64,000 bases of DNA from Streptomyces sp. CC0208 (GCF_003443735.1 NZ_CP031969.1:8680001-8744000); one strand, 5' to 3'; positions 26,214-34,997 are shown, counted from the stretch's first letter. Made by a program: numbers and translations. The notes: generated by a model not told the origin, from the letters alone.

Positions 26214-26777
26214 TCAGTCGGTGTCCGTCCCGCCCTGCTTGACCAGGGTGTACATGACGGAACGCTGTTGCTTGTGGCGGCGGATACGGCCCTTGGCGAC
26301 CAGGGACTCAAGGGTGTTGCGCACCACCTGCGGGGTGGGACTGCGGTCCGGGTGCTTGGCCAGGAGTTCGTCCCGCAGCTCCTTCGCGGGACGTGGCTCC
26401 TTGTACTGGCCGAGCAGCTCCGCCAACAGATCACCGAGCAGCGGCTGGTGCGACTTGGCCTTCGCTCCGTCCTTCGCCGTCTTGGTGGCCGGGGCGGACT
26501 TGGCCGACGCCGAGCGCCGTGCGGTGGTACCGGCGGGAGCCCGCTTCGCCTTTGCGACGGGCGGCTCGTCCTGCGACTGCTCCGGCACACGGGACGCGTC
26601 CGCGAAACTCGCGTACCGCTCGGCGAGGTTGAGGATGTCCGAGAGAAGGGCTTCCTCCTGCTTCAGGACGTTGATCCTCTCCGCCAGCTCCTGTTGCCGC
26701 CGACGGTTCTCCTCCAGGTCCGATGCGGCTTGCGCTACGTACCGCGACCGGAGCGTGGCGGCTGATTGGCTGGTCAC
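26214..26777 (-). CDS. Coiled-coil plus winged-helix protein with basic linker
   Basis: 187 residues in three parts: an N-terminal coiled coil with many Glu/Gln/Arg (about 15-60), a Lys/Ala-rich linker (about 72-108, KSAPATKTAKDGAKAK) reminiscent of histone-like tails, and a C-terminal winged helix (LLAELLGQYKEPRPAKELR to RRHKQQRSVMYTLVKQG). The order suggests a DNA-binding protein, but its role is unknown. It stands alone; the start ATG lacks a strong ribosome binding site. Confidence 0.7.
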   Translation of the reverse strand: MTSQSAATLRSRYVAQAASDLEENRRRQQELAERINVLKQEEALLSDILNLAERYASFADASRVPEQSQDEPPVAKAKRAPAGTTARRSASAKSAPATKTAKDGAKAKSHQPLLGDLLAELLGQYKEPRPAKELRDELLAKHPDRSPTPQVVRNTLESLVAKGRIRRHKQQRSVMYTLVKQGGTDTD

Positions 26778-27092
26778 AACCGTTCACTCCCTGGGTATGA
26801 CTGACATGTGCGCATGGTACCCACGCCCGAGGGCCGCGTGTGGACGAGTGCCAGCGCCAGATGGCTCGCGCCCTTCGTAGGTACTGTCCGGTAAGTGTGT
26901 CCTAGAAGCATGTATGCGCGCTGGGCCCCCCACTGCGCCACCTGAGGTGTGTTGCCGCGTCGTGAACCGAGGCCCAGCCGTCGGTGTGCTGATCTCGACG
27001 GCTGCCGCTGAACAGGTTGCGCGGGACCCTGAAGACCGTGGCCGCGCGCGGAGCCCCGCGTTCGCCAGGACCGCGGGCGCTCGGGTGAGGGG

Positions 27093-27656
27093 TCAGCGGG
27101 CGGCGGCCGCGGGTGCCGACTTCTTGCGGGCCCGGTACGCGGCGGCCTTGATCTTGTTGCCGCAGGACTCCATGCCGCACCACTGGCGCCGCATGCCCCG
27201 GGAACGGTCGATGTAGACCCGGGTGCACTCGGGGTTGCCGCATTCCTTCATCAGTGGCACGTCGGGGCCGCTGAGCAGCTCGACGGCCTGCCGGGCGACG
27301 GTGGCCAGGGCCTGCTCCGGTGTCGCGTCGGTGTGCCGGCCCGACAGGGTGAGCTGGGGCGTCGCAGGCGTCTTGCGTGCGGCGGCGTTGAGGACGCCGA
27401 GCGCCTCCCGGTTGAACTCATCGCCGAGCCTGCGGTCGGTGACGAGCCGGTAGACGGCCTCACGCACGGTCGTGGCCTCGCGGACGTCGTCCTCCCCGCC
27501 GGGAGTGACCGTGTCCACCAGCCCGGACTCCAGGTACCAGGCGTTCAGCCGCTCCGGCGTCACGAACATCTCGAACCGGGCCGAGCGTCGGGCCCGGAGC
27601 GTGGCCGCGAAGTCGAGAGCCGGGTGCCCGCATACGAAGACATGGTCAAGATTCAC
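27093..27656 (-). CDS. CGNR zinc-finger (ABATE domain) transcription factor
   Basis: 187 residues. The N-terminal ABATE domain starts FVCGHPALDFAATLRAR, which is why the GTG at 27654-27656 is chosen. The C-terminal zinc finger reads CGNPECTRVYIDRSRGMRRQWC and then CGNKIKAAAYRAR (four Cys), the defining CGNR module thought to bind DNA. Two copies of the 21-bp palindrome lie upstream, one directly abutting the start codon, which suggests tight self-repression. It is the only regulator inside the 21-36 kb operator field and so the best local candidate for binding all nine sites. That link is inference; operators for this family are not established to my knowledge. Confidence 0.88.
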   Translation of the reverse strand: MNLDHVFVCGHPALDFAATLRARRSARFEMFVTPERLNAWYLESGLVDTVTPGGEDDVREATTVREAVYRLVTDRRLGDEFNREALGVLNAAARKTPATPQLTLSGRHTDATPEQALATVARQAVELLSGPDVPLMKECGNPECTRVYIDRSRGMRRQWCGMESCGNKIKAAAYRARKKSAPAAAAR

Positions 27657-27677
27657 ATCACCATCTTGACAGGTGAC
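27657..27677. promoter_or_regulatory. 21-bp palindromic operator, site 4
   Basis: ATCACC-ATCTTGACA-GGTGAC, directly before the CGNR start codon. It overlaps a second palindrome, GTCAAGAT, ten bases, ATCTTGAC (27645-27670), that reaches into the coding start. Binding would block initiation or the transcript start. Confidence 0.85.
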
Positions 27678-27696
27678 GTGTGGGGATGCAAGAACC

Positions 27697-27717
27697 GTCA
27701 CCGCTTCAGACGGTTCA
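27697..27717. promoter_or_regulatory. 21-bp palindromic operator, site 5
   Basis: GTCACC-GCTTCAGAC-GGTTCA, centre 40 bp from site 4. One arm is degenerate. The pair spacing resembles sites 8 and 9. Confidence 0.65.
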
Positions 27718-27767
27718 GACCGGCGGCGCCCCTCGCGATCGTACGACAGCAGATACGGCCCTGCAGG

Positions 27768-29477
27768 TCAACTGCCCTGCAGGTCAGAGTCCTCGACGGG
27801 GCGGCCGACGAGGGACGGGCCCGCCTCCTCCCGGGCCCCGGCTCCGCGCTCCAGGCGCACTGCGCGGCCCTGCCATCGGCGGCGCAGCCAGCGGTCGTGG
27901 CTGGCGACGACGATCGCGCCGGGTCCCGGCCCCAGGGCGGCTTCCAGCTCGTCGCACAGCCGTGGGGAAAGGTGGTTGGTGGGCTCGTCGAGGAGGAGGA
28001 GCTGGGGCGGGCGTGCGGCCAGGAGGGCCAGGGCGAGACGCCGACGCTGGCCCACGGACAGGTGGCCGACCGGTTTGTCCAGGTCCGCCTCGTGCATCAG
28101 GCCGAGCGAGCTCAGCGGCACCTGCTCGGCCCGTCGGGCCCCCAGCGTCTGCTCATAGGTATCGCGGGCCGTGCGATCGGGTTGCTCGAAATCCGTGTCC
28201 TGAGTGAGCAACCCCACCGTCAGCCCGCGCCGCCGACGCACCTCGCCCTCGGCCGGGAGGTGGCCGGCGAGCACGGCGAGGAGCGTCGACTTGCCCGCGC
28301 CGTTGGCGCCCGTGACCAGCAGCCGGTCGGTTGGTGAGATCTCCAGGCAGCCCAGTGTGAGCCGGCCCGGCACCCGGATGCCGTGCAGCGAGAGCAGGGG
28401 ACCGGAGTCCTCCTCGCGGTGCGCGGCCATGTCCCCGGCTGCGAACCGCAGCGGCCGCGGTGGCTCCGCGACCTGGGCGCGCTCCAGGTCCTCCAGTCGC
28501 CGGGTGGCATTGCGGACCCGGCGGGAGATCTGATTCTGCACCCGCCCGGCCCGGTGGCCGTAGCCCATCTTCTCGTTGTCGGTGCGGCCCCGGTCCGGCG
28601 CGACCCGGTGCGCGGTCACTCCCACTGCCTTTCGCAGCTCCGCCAGTTCCTCCTGCTCCTCGGCGTAACGCCGCTCCCAGCGCTCCCGCTCGGCGCGCTT
28701 GTACGACAGGTAGGCGCTGTAGTTGCCGCCGTAGCGGACCGGCCCGTCGACCGCCGGGTCGAGGTCGATCACGTCGGTGCAGACGGCGTCGAGGAACGCC
28801 CGGTCGTGGCTGGCGAGGACCACGGTTCCGGGCAGGGCGCGGATCTGCTCCTCCAGGAAGGCGGCCGCGCCGTCGTCGAGGTGATTGGTCGGCTCGTCCA
28901 ACAGCAGCGCCGACGGACGGCGTACGAGCAGGGCGGCCAGGGCGAGACGGCCGCGCTGACCGCCGGAGAGGGAACCGAGGGTCCGTTCGTGCCCGAACGC
29001 GCCGAGGCCGAGACCGTCCAGGACCAGGGCCGCGCGACGGTCGGCGTCCCAGGACTCGCGGTCCTGAGCCTGCTCCAGACGCCTGCCGTAGGCGTCGAGG
29101 AGGTCCTGGTGGCCGGGATCGTCCTCCGGGAGCAAAGCGAGTTCCGCGCCGAGCCGGTCCAGCTCGGCGAGGTCCTCGCGGGCCTCGCGCAGCGCCTCGT
29201 CCAGCACTACGGCGATGGTGGAGCAGGCGTCGTAGGGCATCTCCTGGTGAAGGAACCCCAGGTCGGCGGGGCGGGTGACGCTGCCCGCGTCGGGCTCGTC
29301 CGTGCCGGCGAGGACGCGCAGCAGGGTGGACTTGCCGACGCCGTTCTCCCCGATCAGGCCGATGCGGTGGCCGGGCGAGGCGGTCAGGGAGATGCCGTCG
29401 AGAACGCGTCGTCCGCCCAGGGTGCGGACGAGGTCGAGGGCGAGCAGGGCGGGCTGGGGCAGGGGGGACTGAGGCAC
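27768..29477 (-). CDS. ABC-F family ATPase (ribosomal protection type)
   Basis: 569 residues with two ATPase domains and no membrane part. Domain 1: GENGVGKST, LSGGQRGRLALA, LLLDEPTNHLDD. Domain 2: GANGAGKST, LSVGQRRRLALALL, DEPTNHLS. The linker between them (TDNEKMGYGHRAGRVQNQ) is like those of Streptomyces macrolide and lincosamide self-resistance factors (TlrC/CarA/OleB group). Such proteins act in the ribosome's E site. The GTG start (VPQSPLPQPALL) has a weak ribosome binding site. It lies 80 bases after the other ABC-F gene, likely one operon. Drug specificity cannot be read from sequence. Confidence 0.88.
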   Translation of the reverse strand: MPQSPLPQPALLALDLVRTLGGRRVLDGISLTASPGHRIGLIGENGVGKSTLLRVLAGTDEPDAGSVTRPADLGFLHQEMPYDACSTIAVVLDEALREAREDLAELDRLGAELALLPEDDPGHQDLLDAYGRRLEQAQDRESWDADRRAALVLDGLGLGAFGHERTLGSLSGGQRGRLALAALLVRRPSALLLDEPTNHLDDGAAAFLEEQIRALPGTVVLASHDRAFLDAVCTDVIDLDPAVDGPVRYGGNYSAYLSYKRAERERWERRYAEEQEELAELRKAVGVTAHRVAPDRGRTDNEKMGYGHRAGRVQNQISRRVRNATRRLEDLERAQVAEPPRPLRFAAGDMAAHREEDSGPLLSLHGIRVPGRLTLGCLEISPTDRLLVTGANGAGKSTLLAVLAGHLPAEGEVRRRRGLTVGLLTQDTDFEQPDRTARDTYEQTLGARRAEQVPLSSLGLMHEADLDKPVGHLSVGQRRRLALALLAARPPQLLLLDEPTNHLSPRLCDELEAALGPGPGAIVVASHDRWLRRRWQGRAVRLERGAGAREEAGPSLVGRPVEDSDLQGS

Positions 29478-29557
29478 AGGGGGACCGTCCAATGTGATCG
29501 GTGTTCGGCCCGCGGGGCATGTCGCCTCGGACGCGGGCCACGTCACACGTCGGTGGA

Positions 29558-31192
29558 TCACACCTCGGGAGCTCCCGTCTCCTTGAGTGCCCCGTCGGCC
29601 AGCCGCAGCCAGCGGTTCACGCCGATCGCGGCGAGGAACCGCTCGTCGTGACTGACCACCATGAAGGCGCCCTGGTAGGAGTTGAGCGCGCTCTCCAGTT
29701 GGCCGGCGCTGACCAGGTCGAGGTTGTTGGTCGGCTCGTCGAGCAGCAGCAGGTGCGGAGCCGGTTCGGCGCACAGTACGCAGGCCAGGGTGGCGCGCAG
29801 CCGTTCGCCGCCGGAGAGCACCCCGACCGGAAGGTGGGCCCGCGCGCCTCGGAAGAGGAAGCGCGCGAGCAGGTTCATGCGCTCCGCCTCGGGCCGCTCG
29901 GGGGCGAAGGCGGCGAAGTTCTCGGCGACCGTGTGGTCCGACTTCAGCAGGTCCAGGCGCTGGGAGAGGTAGGCGACGCGGCCGTCGTTGCGTTTGATCT
30001 CCCCGCTGTCCGGGGCGAGTTCGCCGGTGATCAGGCGCATGAGGGTGGTCTTTCCGGCGCCGTTGGGGCCGGTCAGGGCGATGTGTTCGGGGCCGCGGAC
30101 GGTCAGGTCGACGCCGCCTTCGGCGAACACGTTCCGGTTCCCGAGGCGGACCTGCATGTCCTTGCCGAGGAAGAGATTGCGGCCTGCGGGCACCTGGGTG
30201 TCGGGCAGTTCCAGGGTGAGCCGCTGCTCGTCGCGCAGGGCGCGTCCGGCCTCGTCGAGGCGGGCCTTGGCCTCGCCGACGCGGGAGGCGTGCATCGTGC
30301 CGGACCTGCCCGCCGCCTCCTGCGCGCCGCGCTTCATGTTGCCGGCGAAGATCTTGGGCAGCCCGGCGTGCTTCAGGTTCTTGGAGGCGTTGCTCATCCG
30401 GCGCTCGGCGCGTTCGCGGGCCTGCTGCATCTCCCGTTTCTCGCGCTTCAGTTCCTGTTCGGCGTTGCGGACGTTCTTCTCGGCGACCTCCTGCTCGGCG
30501 CGCACGGCCTCCTCGTAGGCGGTGAAGTTGCCGCCGTACAGGCGCAGTTCGTCGCTGCCGAGCTCGGCGATGCGTTCCATGCGGTCGAGCAGCGCGCGGT
30601 CGTGACTGACCAGCAGCAGGCAGCCGGTGAAGTCGGAGAGGACGTCGTAGAGCTTGTGCCGGGCCTCGACGTCGAGGTTGTTGGTGGGCTCGTCGAGCAG
30701 CAGGACGTCGGGGCGCTTGAGCAGTTGGGCGGCGAGGCCGAGGGAGACGACCTGGCCACCGCTGAGCGTGCTCAGGCTGCGGTCCAGGGTGAGGCCGGCC
30801 AGGCCCAGGCGGTCGAGCTGGGCGCGGGTGCGTTCCTCGATGTCCCAGTCGTCGCCGATGGTGGCGAAGTGCTTCTCGTCGACGTCGCCGGACTCCACGG
30901 CGTCCAGGGCGCGGATCACCGTGGCCACGCCGAGCACCTCGGCGACGGTGAGGTCACCGGTCAGGGGCAGGCTCTGCGGGAGGTGGCCAAGGGTGCCGCT
31001 CACGGACACCGAGCCGGTGGCGGGCTCCAGTTCACCGGCGATCAGCTTGAGCAGGGTGCTCTTGCCGGAGCCGTTGGGGGCGACCAGGCCGGTGCGGCCG
31101 GTGGGCACGGTGAAGGACAGGTCCTGGAAGACCGGGGTGTCGTCGGGCCAGGCGAAGGAGAGATTCGAGCAGACGATCGCGGCGTCGGACAT
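29558..31192 (-). CDS. ABC-F family ATPase
   Basis: 544 residues, two ATPase domains: APNGSGKST, TLSGGQVVSLGLAAQLL, LLLDEPTNNLD; then GPNGAGKTT, LSGGERLRATLACVL, LLLDEPTNNLD. The interdomain linker is long and strongly charged (about 225-290, VRNAEQELKREKREMQQARE). Possible roles are translation factor or antibiotic resistance; no drug is implied. ATG follows GAGG at 9 bases. It is the first gene of a two-gene ABC-F operon. Confidence 0.88.
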   Translation of the reverse strand: MSDAAIVCSNLSFAWPDDTPVFQDLSFTVPTGRTGLVAPNGSGKSTLLKLIAGELEPATGSVSVSGTLGHLPQSLPLTGDLTVAEVLGVATVIRALDAVESGDVDEKHFATIGDDWDIEERTRAQLDRLGLAGLTLDRSLSTLSGGQVVSLGLAAQLLKRPDVLLLDEPTNNLDVEARHKLYDVLSDFTGCLLLVSHDRALLDRMERIAELGSDELRLYGGNFTAYEEAVRAEQEVAEKNVRNAEQELKREKREMQQARERAERRMSNASKNLKHAGLPKIFAGNMKRGAQEAAGRSGTMHASRVGEAKARLDEAGRALRDEQRLTLELPDTQVPAGRNLFLGKDMQVRLGNRNVFAEGGVDLTVRGPEHIALTGPNGAGKTTLMRLITGELAPDSGEIKRNDGRVAYLSQRLDLLKSDHTVAENFAAFAPERPEAERMNLLARFLFRGARAHLPVGVLSGGERLRATLACVLCAEPAPHLLLLDEPTNNLDLVSAGQLESALNSYQGAFMVVSHDERFLAAIGVNRWLRLADGALKETGAPEV

Positions 31193-31594
31193 GGAGGTGA
31201 CCTCGAAAGGACTGAGGGCAGAGCTGTTTACCTGCCCTGGGCAGACGGGGAAAGGGGTACGACGAAACGGACCACCTCGGCAGCGCTCCTCAGCGCCCGC
31301 CGGTGGCCGTCAGATCCGGATCTCACCCGGAGATGTCGTCTTCACCCACCACGTCTGTGACTCCTCGATCGACGGTCAACGTCCCCGGGAGTCTAACATC
31401 CGCCGTCTCGTTCGCAGGCGGTGTTGCCGTCGGCCGAGCTCATACGTGTGCATGGACGGCACGGCCTGCGTTGACAGCCCCGTGGCAGCATGGCAGCATC
31501 GTCACCAGTTAAACCGGTGACGATGTGGCATGGCCGGGCAAAAGTCAGTTGCGTGGCCAGGCAAAGGTCACATGTGCCGGAAGGGGCGCACACC
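31193..31594. other. Divergent promoter region between ABC-F and Mo-enzyme genes
   Basis: About 400 bases. CTGCCCTGGGCAG near 31232 is a small hairpin in the ABC-F leader, a place where attenuation is common in this family, but I cannot show a leader peptide. Operator site 6 is at 31501-31521. Confidence 0.5.
31501..31521. promoter_or_regulatory. 21-bp palindromic operator, site 6
   Basis: GTCACC-AGTTAAACC-GGTGAC, perfect outer arms, 73 bases before the sulfite-oxidase-like gene. Confidence 0.88.
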
Positions 31595-32323
31595 ATGGTG
31601 GAGAAGCCGAAAGCCCAGCCCAGGGCCGGGGGTGCACCGGTCGGGCGGCGGGCGATGCTGGGCATGCTCGGCGCGGGCGCGGCCGGACTGGCCGCCGCGC
31701 CGTACCTCCAGCGCGGCTGGGAGGGGTTCCTCGCCGCGGCCTCGGAGGTCGACGCCACCGGCCTGACCGGCCTGCTGCCCGACCCGGGCGGCTTTCGGTA
31801 CTACAGCGTCGTCGGTTCGGTCCCGCACAAGGGCGAGACCGACTACATGTTGCGGGTCGACGGACTGGTCGACCGGCCGAAGACGTACACGCTCGACCAG
31901 CTGCGTGCGATGCCCCAGACCCGGGTCGTCCACGATGTCGTGTGCACTGACGGCTGGCGCGTGGCCAAGACCCCCTGGGAGGGGGTGAGGCTGGCGGACA
32001 TCCTCGACGACGCCGGGGTGCGTTCGCCGAGCGCTGCAATCCGGTTCACCTGCTTCGACGGCGCCTACACCGAGAGCCTCACCCTCGAACAGGCCCGCCG
32101 CTCGGACGTCCTGGTGGCACTGAACATGCAGGACAAACCCATCACCCACGCGCACGGCGGCCCGGTCCGCCTGTACGTGGCCCCCATGTACTTCTACAAG
32201 TCGGCCAAGTGGCTGTCCGGTGTCTCCGTCACCGACAAGGTCGTTCCCGGCTACTGGGAGGAGCGCGGTTATGCGGTCGACGGCTGGCTCGACGAAGCCG
32301 ACCGGAACAGCGACGCGGCCTGA
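31595..32323 (+). CDS. Tat-exported sulfite-oxidase-like molybdoenzyme (YedY/MsrP type)
   Basis: 242 residues. A twin-arginine signal (VGRRAMLGMLGAGAAG) precedes the oxidoreductase molybdopterin domain: YMLRVDGLVDRPKTYTLDQL, the molybdenum ligand Cys in VVCTDGWRV, and MYFYKSAKWLSGV. Such proteins reduce or oxidise sulfur compounds outside the membrane, using a heme-b membrane partner. The next gene, which overlaps it, encodes such a partner. GGAAGGGG precedes the ATG. Operator site 6 places it in the palindrome regulon. It could be a methionine-sulfoxide reductase-like enzyme, but substrate is not provable. Confidence 0.88.
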   Translation: MVEKPKAQPRAGGAPVGRRAMLGMLGAGAAGLAAAPYLQRGWEGFLAAASEVDATGLTGLLPDPGGFRYYSVVGSVPHKGETDYMLRVDGLVDRPKTYTLDQLRAMPQTRVVHDVVCTDGWRVAKTPWEGVRLADILDDAGVRSPSAAIRFTCFDGAYTESLTLEQARRSDVLVALNMQDKPITHAHGGPVRLYVAPMYFYKSAKWLSGVSVTDKVVPGYWEERGYAVDGWLDEADRNSDAA

Positions 32324-33005
32324 ACGCGAGGGCCGGGTACGTCGTTTCAGCACCGCTGAGCGCTTGGTCCACCGGGCCACCGGATATCTGATGCTGCTGT
32401 GCCTGGTCTCCGCCGCCTGTCTCTATCTCGGGCCACTGGCCCAACTCGTCGGCCGGCGCCACCTGATGGTCACGGTCCACGAATGGTCCGGCATCTCGCT
32501 GCCGCTGCCCGTCCTGCTGGGGCTCCTCTCACCCGCCTTCCGTGCGGACCTGCGCAGGCTGAACCGGTTCGCGGTGTACGACCGGCAGTGGCTGCGTGCC
32601 GTCCGCAGGCGCCGTACCTCGCCCGAAGCGCGCCCGGCCGGCAAGTTCAACGCGGGTCAGAAGCTCTACGCGGGCTGGATCGCCGGTGCCGTGCTGGTGA
32701 TGATGTTCACCGGCCTGCTGATGTGGTTCATGGGGCTGCTGCCCTTCATCTCCCGCACCAGCGCGATTTTCGTGCACGACATTCTGGCCTGGGCGATCAC
32801 CTTCGTCCTCCTGGGGCACATGCGCAGGGCGTTCGAGGACCCCGAGGCGCGGTCGGGGATGCGTACCGGGTACGTCAGCCTCTCGTGGGCGCAGCGGTAC
32901 CACTCGCGGTGGTTGCCTGAGGAACGGGTGGGCGACGGTGCCGAGGATGCGAAGGTCCGTCGAATGACCCCACGTGCCCCCGGCAGGCCCGGCCGACAGT
33001 CATAG
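32271..33005 (+). CDS. Cytochrome b membrane partner of the molybdoenzyme
   Basis: About 244 residues. Four membrane spans (GYLMLLCLVSAACLYL; ISLPLPVLLGLLS; WIAGAVLVMMFTGLLMWFM; DILAWAITFVLLGH) with His residues in HEWSG, FVHDIL and LLGHMRR suited to bind heme b. It resembles formate-dehydrogenase gamma/b561-type subunits. The ATG at 32271 follows GGGAGGAG and lies inside the upstream gene, a 53-base overlap that implies co-translation. Likely passes electrons between the membrane pool and the exported molybdoenzyme. Confidence 0.78.
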   Translation: MRSTAGSTKPTGTATRPEREGRVRRFSTAERLVHRATGYLMLLCLVSAACLYLGPLAQLVGRRHLMVTVHEWSGISLPLPVLLGLLSPAFRADLRRLNRFAVYDRQWLRAVRRRRTSPEARPAGKFNAGQKLYAGWIAGAVLVMMFTGLLMWFMGLLPFISRTSAIFVHDILAWAITFVLLGHMRRAFEDPEARSGMRTGYVSLSWAQRYHSRWLPEERVGDGAEDAKVRRMTPRAPGRPGRQS

Positions 33006-33063
33006 GTACAGGCCGTCAACTGACTGTGGGTGTTCCTTCTCGAATGGCGACCCACACCCCCTA

Positions 33064-33084
33064 GTCACCGTTTTAACCGGTGAA
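33064..33084. promoter_or_regulatory. 21-bp palindromic operator, site 7
   Basis: GTCACC-GTTTTAACC-GGTGAA, 90 bases before the tannase-family gene. Confidence 0.82.
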
Positions 33085-33174
33085 AACATATAGATCAACA
33101 ACCGGCCCACCTCATGCGCTGTGCACATGTGTCGCCGAGGCCGGACGCACACCTACTTTCTGGATGGGAAACCC

Positions 33175-34797
33175 ATGAGACGACGACTGCTTGCTGTCCT
33201 CGCGGCCAGTGTTCCGCTGGCTGCGGTGGTGTACCTGCCGACTGCCTCGGCGGAAACCAAGGACGCCTCCGCTGCCACCCCGTTCACCTGCATGGCACCG
33301 TCCGTGAAGGCGCCGGCCGGCACCAGGGTGGAGTCCGTGACCGCGATCGGCCAGGAGGGCGGCACCATCGCCGGCACCGGAGCCCTCGGCGGTTCGGTCT
33401 CCGGCGTCCCGGCCTACTGCGAGGTGACGGTCACCCTCACCCACCCCGGCGGCAACGACCACGCCAAAGTCCGCACCTGGCTGCCCGTCAGCGGCTGGAA
33501 CGGCCGCTTCCAAGGGCTCGGCGGTGCCGCCTACCTGGCCGGCGACAACAACGTCGGTCTGGGCACCGCGGTGAAGAACGGCTATGCCGCCGTCTCCACC
33601 GACGCCGGTGTCGGCGACGCCCTGGACACCAGCTGGGCCCTGAACGGCGAGGGTCAGGTCAACACCGCGCTGCTGAAGAACTTCGCCTCCCGCTCCCAGC
33701 ACGAGGCAGCCGTCGTCGGCAAGGAGGTCGTCGACGCGCTCTACGGCGAGCGTCCCGCGTACTCGTACTTCATCGGCTGCTCCACCGGCGGTCGTCAGGG
33801 CTACATGGAGGCCCAGCGCCACCCCGGCGACTACGACGGCATCCTCGCCGACGCTCCGGCCGTCAACTGGGACGAGTTCGAGGTCGCCACCCTGTGGCCG
33901 CAGGTGGTCATGAACAACGAGAAGACCTACCCGTCCCAGTGTGAGTTCGCCGCCTTCACCAAGGCCGCCGTCAAGGCCTGCGACCCCCTCGACGGCGTCA
34001 GGGACGGCCTGGTCAACGACGCCTCACGCTGCGACTACGACCCGCGTCGGCTGGTCGGCACCAAGGTCGTGTGCGACGGCAGGGAACTGACCGTCACCGC
34101 CGCCGACGCGGCCGTGGTCCGCAAGATCTGGGACGGTCCACGCACCGCCACCGGCAAGAAGCTGTGGTACGGCGTCCCCGTCGGCGCCGACATCTGGTCC
34201 CTGGCCGCGCACACCGACCCCGACGCCGACGGAAACGTCGTCGGCACGCCCTTCCCGGTCCCGGCCGCCTGGGTCAAACTCTGGGTGGCGAAGGCCCCGT
34301 CCCTCGACCTCTCGAAGATCACCTACAGCCGGTTCACGCAGCTGTTCAAGCAGTCCCAGGCCGAGTACGACAAGGTCATCGGCACCGACGACCCGGACCT
34401 GTCGGCGTTCCGCGAGTCCGGCGGCAAGCTGCTGACCTGGCACGGTGAAGCCGACCAGTTCATCCCCGCGCAGGGCACCGTGCAGTACCGCCAGAAGGTC
34501 GAGCGGGAGCTGGGCGGCACCAAGAAGGTGGACGACTTCTACCGTCTCTTCCTCGCCCCTGGCACCAACCACTGCGGTCTCAACGGCCTCGACGGCTCGG
34601 CGGACGGCCTCGCCGCACTGACCGCCTGGGTCGAGCACGGCAAGGCGCCCAGGACCCTGCCCGCCACGCTGGTCAACGCCCAGGGGCAGAGCGTCTCCCG
34701 CGACCTTTGCAGGTACCCGCAGGTGTCCCGCTACAAGGGCCACGGCGACCCGGCCGCCGCCTCCAGCTTCACGTGCGTCTCCCCGCGCCGGCACTGA
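33175..34797 (+). CDS. Secreted tannase/feruloyl esterase family protein
   Basis: 540 residues with a signal peptide (RRRLLAVLAASVPLAAVVYL, cleaved near SAET). The catalytic Ser lies in GCSTGGRQGY and the His in TNHCGL; adjacent Cys residues (CS and HC) form the disulfide that joins Ser and His in this family. The Asp is probably in HGEADQFIP. Tannase-family enzymes cleave aromatic acid esters or related amides and lactones. Operator site 7 lies upstream. Together with the other exported hydrolases it suggests a regulon for ester or aromatic substrates (inference). Confidence 0.88.
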   Translation: MRRRLLAVLAASVPLAAVVYLPTASAETKDASAATPFTCMAPSVKAPAGTRVESVTAIGQEGGTIAGTGALGGSVSGVPAYCEVTVTLTHPGGNDHAKVRTWLPVSGWNGRFQGLGGAAYLAGDNNVGLGTAVKNGYAAVSTDAGVGDALDTSWALNGEGQVNTALLKNFASRSQHEAAVVGKEVVDALYGERPAYSYFIGCSTGGRQGYMEAQRHPGDYDGILADAPAVNWDEFEVATLWPQVVMNNEKTYPSQCEFAAFTKAAVKACDPLDGVRDGLVNDASRCDYDPRRLVGTKVVCDGRELTVTAADAAVVRKIWDGPRTATGKKLWYGVPVGADIWSLAAHTDPDADGNVVGTPFPVPAAWVKLWVAKAPSLDLSKITYSRFTQLFKQSQAEYDKVIGTDDPDLSAFRESGGKLLTWHGEADQFIPAQGTVQYRQKVERELGGTKKVDDFYRLFLAPGTNHCGLNGLDGSADGLAALTAWVEHGKAPRTLPATLVNAQGQSVSRDLCRYPQVSRYKGHGDPAAASSFTCVSPRRH

Positions 34798-34827
34798 CCT
34801 GACCGCCGACCACCCGGGACCGACGGC

Positions 34828-34900
34828 GTGGCGGCGGTGCGCCATGTGTTCGGCGCCTGGGCCGTCGTCTCCGGGGCCGCCCAGCTGACCGTCGCTGGAA
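34828..34900 (+). pseudogene. Fragment resembling a small membrane protein (DUF308-like)
   Basis: One short frame reads HVFGAWAVVSGAAQLTVA, like one helix of HdeD/DUF308-type membrane proteins. Nothing else of such a gene is present on either side. Weak call. Confidence 0.3.
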
Positions 34901-34958
34901 ATCCCGCCGACTGCGCGCCCGGACCGTGGGACACGCTCGCCCTCGCGCATCGGAACCG

Positions 34959-34997
34959 CGCATCGACCCGTGGCCTTCGAGGCCGTGGGTCGATGCG
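34959..34997. repeat. Long inverted repeat (39 bp)
   Basis: CGCATCGACCC and GGGTCGATGCG are perfect 11-bp arms, continued inward by GTGGCCT/AGGCCGT around TCG. It may be the tannase terminator or an old element end. It lies just before the decayed hydrolase start. Confidence 0.7.

Noticed and set aside
26879..26905. TACTGTCCGGTAAGTGTGTC as a possible insertion-sequence end
   Set aside because: No partner repeat or transposase nearby; resemblance is from memory only.
27755..27785. CCTGCAGGTCA repeated twice at the end of an ABC-F gene
   Set aside because: Short repeat at the gene's 3' end; no sign of function.
29501..31360. 619-codon plus-strand frame opposite an ABC-F gene
   Set aside because: Mirror of a clear ABC-F gene; repetitive composition.
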